DNA of 20,134 bases, from positions 1 to 20,134 of the IMG/VR virus record IMGVR_UViG_3300028025_007030, one strand, 5' to 3'. The DNA is from a virus. Below the pieces are notes generated by a model that saw nothing but the letters and a program-made list of their open reading frames with translations, was not told the origin of the DNA and did no database searches. Position 1 is the first letter of the stretch; each line of letters begins with the position of its first letter. The translations under genes and the position numbers were made by a program. Positions 15,020 to 20,134 of the stretch are shown here, one piece after another.

Positions 15020-16120
15020 TTATAAATCTAAATTAATTAATATGGTTGTATCTGTTACTGATGAAATAGGTAATGGTTGGGATAATTTAGCTACAGCTAT
15101 TAAATCATTATCATTATTATATAAACCTACTGTAGTTACGTAAGGAGTAAAAAACGAACCCGTTACAAAATTATACATGGTTCCATTACCATTTGAAGTA
15201 CATCCATTACTTCCTGAAATTAAAGTGCTTCCTGAAATTAAGGATGGGTTTTGAGAGAAATTAAATTCATTTTGTCTTATAGTACATTTATACTGGAGTT
15301 CATATATTGTAGTGGTACTTTCAAAAGAACAAGTAATTAAATTTGAATTAAAGAAAGTAGTAAATAAACCTCCATAATACGATACTGGGTAAGTAGATGA
15401 AGTTCCATATGAAGAAGAACCATATCCATCTATAATTCCAAGCAATTCAGAATTAATAACAGCTATTCCATGCTCATATATTATGTTTCCTACATGAAAA
15501 TCATTAACATTATATAATGAACTACTAAAAGTTAAATTTCCGTTATAATCATCCGTAATAGTACCCCATACGTTTGATAAAGAAAAACTACCTAATTTTA
15601 TGTTTTCACCATATACTTTTGAAGGTATAGAAATTACTCCTATTTTTGATCCAGATCCTGTAGGGAATATCCTTTTTGGAGGAAGAGTAGTAGTTAAATA
15701 ATTGTAATTATTAGTAGTAGATGAAGGACCTGTTAAGGCATTTAAATTAATTGCAGTAGAAATATCAGGTACAAAATCAGTACTATCAAATGAAGCAGTT
15801 GCCGCTATTGAACCTGAAGGGTTGTCTAGAAAATTTGAATAATATAAATGTTTGATTGATTTATATATTAAATATTCATTTTGAGTATAAGGAATATACC
15901 CAGTATTTTGGGAAGGTTGCCAAGGGTTTGTTGTTACATTTGTTCCAATATATATAGAAATCCCTGGGGTGTTTAGTGAATTAGGCGATCCTCCATAAAG
16001 TGCTGTAGTTCCATAATTAACATACCCATAACCATCTATTCCTTGAAAAATAAAAGATTTATTTATCTCAAAGGGAGATAAGACTACATCTGAAGTAAGG
16101 AAGGGTTTGAATACACTCAT
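15020..16120 (-). CDS. Virion structural protein, baseplate- or neck-associated type
   Basis: A 366-residue beta-rich protein, poor in charged residues and rich in Ser, Thr, Tyr, Asn and Gly, as in virion proteins. No signal peptide or enzyme motif is visible. Notable segments are QGIDGYGYVNYGTTALYGG near residue 26, YNVNDFHVGNIIYEHGIAVI around 205-225, and a C-terminal domain (about 285-366) with NEFNFSQNPSLISGS, YVTTVGLYNNDNDLIAVAKL and ILINLDL at the end. This C-terminal domain is clearly related to the end of the next gene (16125-17186). An 18-base tandem duplication at about 15210-15240 doubles the LISGS motif. The exact virion position is unknown. Neighbours (fibre, spike, other virion genes) suggest the baseplate region. 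Confidence 0.8.
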   Translation of the reverse strand: MSVFKPFLTSDVVLSPFEINKSFIFQGIDGYGYVNYGTTALYGGSPNSLNTPGISIYIGTNVTTNPWQPSQNTGYIPYTQNEYLIYKSIKHLYYSNFLDNPSGSIAATASFDSTDFVPDISTAINLNALTGPSSTTNNYNYLTTTLPPKRIFPTGSGSKIGVISIPSKVYGENIKLGSFSLSNVWGTITDDYNGNLTFSSSLYNVNDFHVGNIIYEHGIAVINSELLGIIDGYGSSSYGTSSTYPVSYYGGLFTTFFNSNLITCSFESTTTIYELQYKCTIRQNEFNFSQNPSLISGSTLISGSNGCTSNGNGTMYNFVTGSFFTPYVTTVGLYNNDNDLIAVAKLSQPLPISSVTDTTILINLDL

Positions 16121-16124
16121 TCAT

Positions 16125-17186
16125 TTAAAAATCTAATTTTACTCTAACAAGAATTTCTTTGGTAAAATCTTTTATTAAAGGTCTAGATATTTTTGCTACT
16201 GCTAATAAATCTGTAGTATCATTATACATCCCTATAGTAGTAATATATACTTGAGGGTGGTTAATGAAATTTTCAAATATTACTTCACCTGTTGAACCTG
16301 ATATAAAGCTAGGGTTTTCTGAGTAGTTAAATTCACTATTTCTAGCTCTAACAAATATATAATCTGAGGTTATTGATTCTTGGGAATTTAATGAAAAATA
16401 TCCTCCATTAGAAATAGCATCAAATAATAATTCATTATTTAATCCATCTGAATCATAACTTCTACTTGGGATTAATCCAATAGCATAATCTAAAGCATAC
16501 GGGTTTAACATAATTAAACCTAAATCTGGGAATACCATTCCGTAAGATCCTGAAGCCGGGGTGTAACTATTAGTTGAAACTCCAGTTCCATTTGAACCGG
16601 AAACTAATTGAAATACTCTAGTTGATCCTATAAATGTATTAGTAGTTAAATCATTTGAATTATCTGTTAAAGTAACAGTATTACCATAAGCTCCTCCTGA
16701 TCCTGAAAGTACTAAATTAAGTGAGCCTGGAAAAAGTGATTCTTTATACAGGGCACGTTCAATAGTTAATACCCAAAAATGATCTCCTAAAATAAGAGTA
16801 GGATTAAGGGTTACATCTCCACACGGGCTATATGCAACATTAGCAGATGCTCCAAATAAAAAGTTTTGGGTTTCATCTTCTAAAATTAACGATCTATATT
16901 GCCCGTATAATGTTCTTGTTGGAGAATATCCAGGTACTATATTATTGTATAACTCACTTCCACTACCTAAAGAATCACAATATGCTATATCAAATTGGAT
17001 TCTTGAATCAAAAGAAATAGATTCAGTTTGATATACAGCTAGATAATAATTTCCCGTTGAAGATGCTAATTGGGTAGAAGAGCTATAGAAAGATGTTAAG
17101 GTTGGATTTCCTGTTGACCATAAAGTAGAAGTTATTGAATCTGTGCTTACTACAAAATCTTCAGAATCTAATCTTTTATATGACAT
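16125..17186 (-). CDS. Virion structural protein sharing a C-terminal domain with its neighbour
   Basis: A 353-residue beta-rich protein without membrane or enzyme signatures. The N terminus is MSYKRLDSEDFVVSTDSITS. The middle contains FDIAYCDSLGSGS and YSPTRTLYGQYRSLILEDE. From about residue 281 it carries RNSEFNYSENPSFISGS, YITTIGMYNDTTDLLAVAKI and a final RVKLDF, matching the C terminus of the 15020-16120 protein in order and spacing. In T4-like marine phages, genes of this kind lie among baseplate and tail genes as unnamed structural proteins. It starts 12 bases after the preceding gene's stop and is followed by the paralogous gene after 4 bases. The sequence TATAAATA lies directly against its ATG, too close to be a promoter for this gene. 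Confidence 0.8.
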   Translation of the reverse strand: MSYKRLDSEDFVVSTDSITSTLWSTGNPTLTSFYSSSTQLASSTGNYYLAVYQTESISFDSRIQFDIAYCDSLGSGSELYNNIVPGYSPTRTLYGQYRSLILEDETQNFLFGASANVAYSPCGDVTLNPTLILGDHFWVLTIERALYKESLFPGSLNLVLSGSGGAYGNTVTLTDNSNDLTTNTFIGSTRVFQLVSGSNGTGVSTNSYTPASGSYGMVFPDLGLIMLNPYALDYAIGLIPSRSYDSDGLNNELLFDAISNGGYFSLNSQESITSDYIFVRARNSEFNYSENPSFISGSTGEVIFENFINHPQVYITTIGMYNDTTDLLAVAKISRPLIKDFTKEILVRVKLDF

Positions 17187-17198
17187 TATTTATATTTT

Positions 17199-17864
17199 TT
17201 ACTGTGTTACGTAATTAATAGTAATAGGGATTACTAATCTAGCTCCACTATCTAAACCTATAAATGTTAAAGTACCATTTATTGAAGGGTTTGAACCAAA
17301 CAAAGTATTCACTGTTGTTCCTCTAAGTGTAAATTGAGTTCCTATTATAGTTTTAGAAACATTTGTTCCTAAGGTTGTTGTTGAGTTTATATTTGCCGTT
17401 GTAGCAGCTGTGGTGTTTATACCAGTTGCAGTAAATGTATTTAACAACCTAACATCAGAAACTGTACATGTGTAACCACTAGTTTCAAATGTTTGAGCAT
17501 TTCCTAAATAATTTAATGTTTGTGGAGTGATTGTGATTGATGATCCTTGTTGTAAAGTAACAGCACCATACCCTAAATCAAGTACAGGTAATTTAGCTGT
17601 TCCACGAGGTAAAGTAGCTAATTTATATTTCATAATTTGAGTTTCAATAGGAAATGCCTCTAGTAAAGGCATATTCTCAATTGCTTCTCCATAAAATGAA
17701 GATCCTGAAGGGTGGTTTGGGTTGTATAAGGTATAGTCTATTTCATCATCTGATAGGGCAAATTGTGTTATTCTAAAAGAACCATCATTTCTAGCTAAAA
17801 GTTCTCTACCTTTTTTTGTTAAAATAGCGTCAACCGTGACAACTTGATTATTTAAATATCCCAT
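17199..17864 (-). CDS. Conserved T4-like virion structural protein (MGYLNN type)
   Basis: A 221-residue protein with a recognisable N-terminal half: MGYLNNQVVTVDAILTKKG, then ARNDGSFRITQFALSDDEID, YTLYNPNHPSGSSFYGEAIE and NMPLLEAFP (to about residue 75). I know this N-terminal pattern from unnamed structural proteins of many T4-like phages of aquatic bacteria. The C-terminal half (about 95-221) is Thr/Asn/Gly-rich and looks like an immunoglobulin-like or beta-sandwich extension that may vary between phages. No catalytic motif is seen. A 39-base linker before it, one of the two longest in the window, contains a possible promoter. The start MGYLNN is strongly supported by family memory. Confidence 0.85.
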   Translation of the reverse strand: MGYLNNQVVTVDAILTKKGRELLARNDGSFRITQFALSDDEIDYTLYNPNHPSGSSFYGEAIENMPLLEAFPIETQIMKYKLATLPRGTAKLPVLDLGYGAVTLQQGSSITITPQTLNYLGNAQTFETSGYTCTVSDVRLLNTFTATGINTTAATTANINSTTTLGTNVSKTIIGTQFTLRGTTVNTLFGSNPSINGTLTFIGLDSGARLVIPITINYVTQ

Positions 17865-17883
17865 TTTATTTTATTATGAATGT

Positions 17884-17912
17884 ATTATATGTAATAAATA
17901 TCACTAAAGCAA
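17884..17912 (-). promoter_or_regulatory. Possible sigma70-like promoter before the MGYLNN gene
   Basis: On the minus strand TTGCTT (17907-17912) is followed after exactly 17 bases by a perfect TATAAT (17884-17889). The ATG of the gene at 17864 lies about 20 bases beyond. This is one of the two longest linkers. The -35 box overlaps the end of the upstream gene. Such matches arise by chance in AT-rich DNA, and Bacteroidota promoters use a different consensus (TAnnTTTG), so this is only a candidate. Confidence 0.25.
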
Positions 17913-20134
17913 GCCTTTTTGTGTAAGATCAGCTACAAACACATCAATATTTTTATTTAGTTCAGGAACTATATATTCAGGAGTAATAATATAAGGTCCT
18001 ACTGAGTTGATAGGTTTAAATCCTTCAAATACAATTTGTGAAGCATCATCAACATATCTTCTAATTAAAAAGTGATCTAAATTAAATACTGAGGAGCTAG
18101 CACTAACAGGAAGATCAGCATTAAAATGGACTTCAATTGATCCAGTTTGAGTAATTCTACCTGATCCACTTTCGGCAGGTCCAAATATTTTTCCTACTTG
18201 ATAAGCAAAATCTTCTCTTCCTTCAAATCTAAATTCATCAGCATATTTTATAGACCATGGTAATGCTATAGGGTTAAAACCTGATCCAGAGATATCAATT
18301 TGTCTAACATTTGAATCATATAATTCAACTAATGTTTGGTTTGATGATGTTATAACATATGGGTAATTTGTGGTATCAACATATCCCCAAATTGAATTAA
18401 TTCCAGAGGATGTAATTGGTTGGGTATATGATGGATATTGGTCTATTTTAAATTGTGAGTTTTTGGAGCATTTAAAGGTAGATGTAAATGGAGAGTCACT
18501 ATCCCATTCTATATATATAAAATACTGATCTCCTGTGGTTAGGTTAGAGCTGGGAATTGTTATAGGGGAAGGAAAACTTATAACCCCATTTGTAAAATAT
18601 TCAAGTGGTGGTACTGTTATATCTATTGTGTGAGATATATTTTGATATTGGGTTCCTTTATAAAATTTAATAGTTATTGTAAAAGATACATACGCACCAA
18701 ATAATTGAGGTTCATTTGGATCTTTAATACAGGTAAAATTAATAGTTGGATTAAATATTAAATTAACACCATCTTGGATACTTAATAGAGGAACTTGATA
18801 TCCATTATTTAAAAAATATGTTAAACCATAAACAGAAGAATTAAATAATATTTTTGTTGGAGTATTAAAATTTATAATTTGTTGATCTGTAGTTCTTTTA
18901 AACAATGCAACATAATTTCCAACATTTCCTGTAGGGGAAGGAACAATATCTTCAAAACTCATTGTAGTATTCCATTGTGCACCTGGGGTACTTCCTGATT
19001 GGGTGTATAAGATAGGTTCAAGTCGGGCTCCTCCTCTAATTACTTTTCTATATTCTGTTGCTTCTCCACTTCCAGGAATAGTTGAGTTAATTTTAAATCT
19101 TTCTCCTGTAATAAATGTTCCTTGAGTATTTTGAAGTGAATTAGGGGATAAATTTGGAGTAACTATATTTCCTGTTTCATCTATTAAATATTTAATTTGG
19201 AAAGAAGAAGCATTCATTTTTTCGGGTGCCCAACTTCCTCCCATTTCACCATATGCTACATATGATTTTAAGTTTTCAGCAGTTGGAATTTTACCAAACG
19301 TACCTGTATCACCTTTAGTCCATTTATTTATTTTTTGAGATGTTGATTTTGACCCTTCATAACGTGGAATTATATTGCGTTTTAAAGTGTAATTTGAGTC
19401 TTGAACTGCGGCTTTTTGAGCATTATCGTTTATTATTTGAGTAAAATTTGTTGGGGTTAGTAGATTTGTAACATAATCTACTTTTTGGAAGTTTTGACTT
19501 AAACGATTATCTTCAACATTATTTAATAATGCATTTTCATCACTATTGTAAAAATTAGGAAATGAAACATAAGGTTCAAAAATAACAACAGGATCACAAC
19601 TTGAAGTAATTACTGCTCTACTTTGGGTTACTTCAAATATTCCACTTACAATATCTACAAATCCACTATAATATGAACCCCTTGTAAGTTTTAAATAGTA
19701 TTGATCACCTTGAATAGGGTAAACTGAGGAGGAAAGGGAAGAATAAGTTAATGTATTTAAATCGTGAAATTTTGAAGATAAAGAAGATTCAACTCCATTT
19801 CGTAATTGAGTTAAACTTACTTTTCCAAATATTGGAATACTACCACTAGTGGAAAGAGAAGCAGTAATTGAAATAGGTGTATTTGGTGTATTTCCAAAAG
19901 TTAATATCCCAGAGGATGTATCAAAATATGATAAAGTATCTCCAAATTCTACATTCCAACTATCAATTATCATTTGATTTCTTCCTGGGGGGAATTGGTA
20001 GGAATTACTTAAAAGAGAAAGAGTATAATAATCTAATACTTGATTTGGAAGAGAAGATGAATTATAAAATTTAGTTGTTCCGTATAAATAATAAGTGGAT
20101 TTTTCATTTAATAATTCTAAATCATACTCAGTAT
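17904..20134 (-). CDS. Large virion structural protein, 5' end cut by the right edge
   Basis: At least 742 residues are visible. The frame is open to the window end without a stop, and the first visible residues (about TEYDLELLNEKSTYYLYGT) continue smoothly into NSYQFPPGRNQMIIDSWN. The Met at 19971-19973 is therefore probably internal. Composition is that of a virion protein: beta-rich, Ser/Thr/Asn/Pro-rich, no enzyme motif. Recognisable segments include SSCDPVVIFEPYVSFPNFYN, a helical part near QKVDYVTNLLTPTNFTQIIN, VIRGGARLEPILYTQSGSTP and WNTTMSFEDIVPSP. These segments resemble large structural proteins of aquatic T4-like phages. The C terminus, LIRRYVDDASQIVFEGFKPI then a TPEYIVPELN segment, may mediate assembly. 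It is followed by the MGYLNN gene after 39 bases. The virion location is not certain. Confidence 0.8.
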   Translation of the reverse strand, partial: TEYDLELLNEKSTYYLYGTTKFYNSSSLPNQVLDYYTLSLLSNSYQFPPGRNQMIIDSWNVEFGDTLSYFDTSSGILTFGNTPNTPISITASLSTSGSIPIFGKVSLTQLRNGVESSLSSKFHDLNTLTYSSLSSSVYPIQGDQYYLKLTRGSYYSGFVDIVSGIFEVTQSRAVITSSCDPVVIFEPYVSFPNFYNSDENALLNNVEDNRLSQNFQKVDYVTNLLTPTNFTQIINDNAQKAAVQDSNYTLKRNIIPRYEGSKSTSQKINKWTKGDTGTFGKIPTAENLKSYVAYGEMGGSWAPEKMNASSFQIKYLIDETGNIVTPNLSPNSLQNTQGTFITGERFKINSTIPGSGEATEYRKVIRGGARLEPILYTQSGSTPGAQWNTTMSFEDIVPSPTGNVGNYVALFKRTTDQQIINFNTPTKILFNSSVYGLTYFLNNGYQVPLLSIQDGVNLIFNPTINFTCIKDPNEPQLFGAYVSFTITIKFYKGTQYQNISHTIDITVPPLEYFTNGVISFPSPITIPSSNLTTGDQYFIYIEWDSDSPFTSTFKCSKNSQFKIDQYPSYTQPITSSGINSIWGYVDTTNYPYVITSSNQTLVELYDSNVRQIDISGSGFNPIALPWSIKYADEFRFEGREDFAYQVGKIFGPAESGSGRITQTGSIEVHFNADLPVSASSSVFNLDHFLIRRYVDDASQIVFEGFKPINSVGPYIITPEYIVPELNKNIDVFVADLTQKGLL

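Noticed and set aside
17187-17194. TATAAATA as a T4-type late promoter
   Set aside because: It touches the ATG, so transcription would start inside the gene. Other TATAAATA copies (about 11441, 15013) are on the plus strand facing away from the genes, as expected from A/T-rich chance.
19971-19973. ATG as the start of the large structural gene
   Set aside because: The frame stays open upstream to the window edge and reads as ordinary protein, so this Met is probably internal and the gene is partial.
19877-20074. Plus-strand 65-codon frame near the right edge
   Set aside because: It is antisense to the open 5' part of the large structural gene, which continues to the window end with virion-type composition.

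Overview
The window is 20.1 kb of AT-rich DNA (about one third G+C by eye). Every convincing gene lies on the minus strand, so it is read from the right end to the left end. Genes are packed with linkers of 0 to 39 bases, five TAATG stop/start overlaps and one ATGA overlap. The gene content is that of a tailed phage with a large, T4-like (myovirus-type) genome: virion and baseplate-like proteins, a tail fibre, a pectate-lyase-type tailspike, a DnaG-like primase, a RecB/Cas4-type exonuclease, a GIY-YIG-like nuclease, a P-loop kinase, a nucleotidyltransferase and a HAD nucleotidase. No integrase, transposase, tRNA, rRNA or CRISPR array was seen.

The starts have A/T-rich upstream sequence (for example TAAAAAATG) and I saw no clear GGAGG-type Shine-Dalgarno. 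Together with a small histone H1-like gene of a kind common in Bacteroidota, this makes a Bacteroidota host the best guess. That is an inference.

Layout in reading order. (1) 20134-15020: a virion block of a large structural gene cut by the right edge, a conserved MGYLNN-type structural gene, and two adjacent structural genes sharing a C-terminal domain. (2) 15006-10046: a 47-residue basic protein, a 1134-residue tailspike (YadA-head-like repeats, then a pectate-lyase-type beta helix) and a 461-residue tail fibre. This is probably the host-recognition module. (3) 10039-5173: DNA and nucleotide enzymes, namely GIY-YIG-like nuclease, primase, PD-(D/E)XK exonuclease, P-loop kinase, a nucleotidyltransferase fused to two HExxH metallopeptidase-like segments, and a HAD phosphatase. 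(4) 5173-1: small conserved phage proteins of mostly unknown role: a zinc-ribbon protein, a membrane-anchored GAF-like protein, an acidic repeat protein, a histone H1-like protein, a helical protein, a proline/glutamate-tailed protein, a possible PD-(D/E)XK-like protein, a cysteine-cluster protein with a structural-protein-type C terminus, and the start of a gene cut by the left edge.

I see no obvious new defence island. The most unusual items are the nucleotidyltransferase/double-metallopeptidase fusion, the membrane-tethered GAF-like protein, the phage histone-like gene, and the tailspike whose repeat array is interrupted by an inserted segment.
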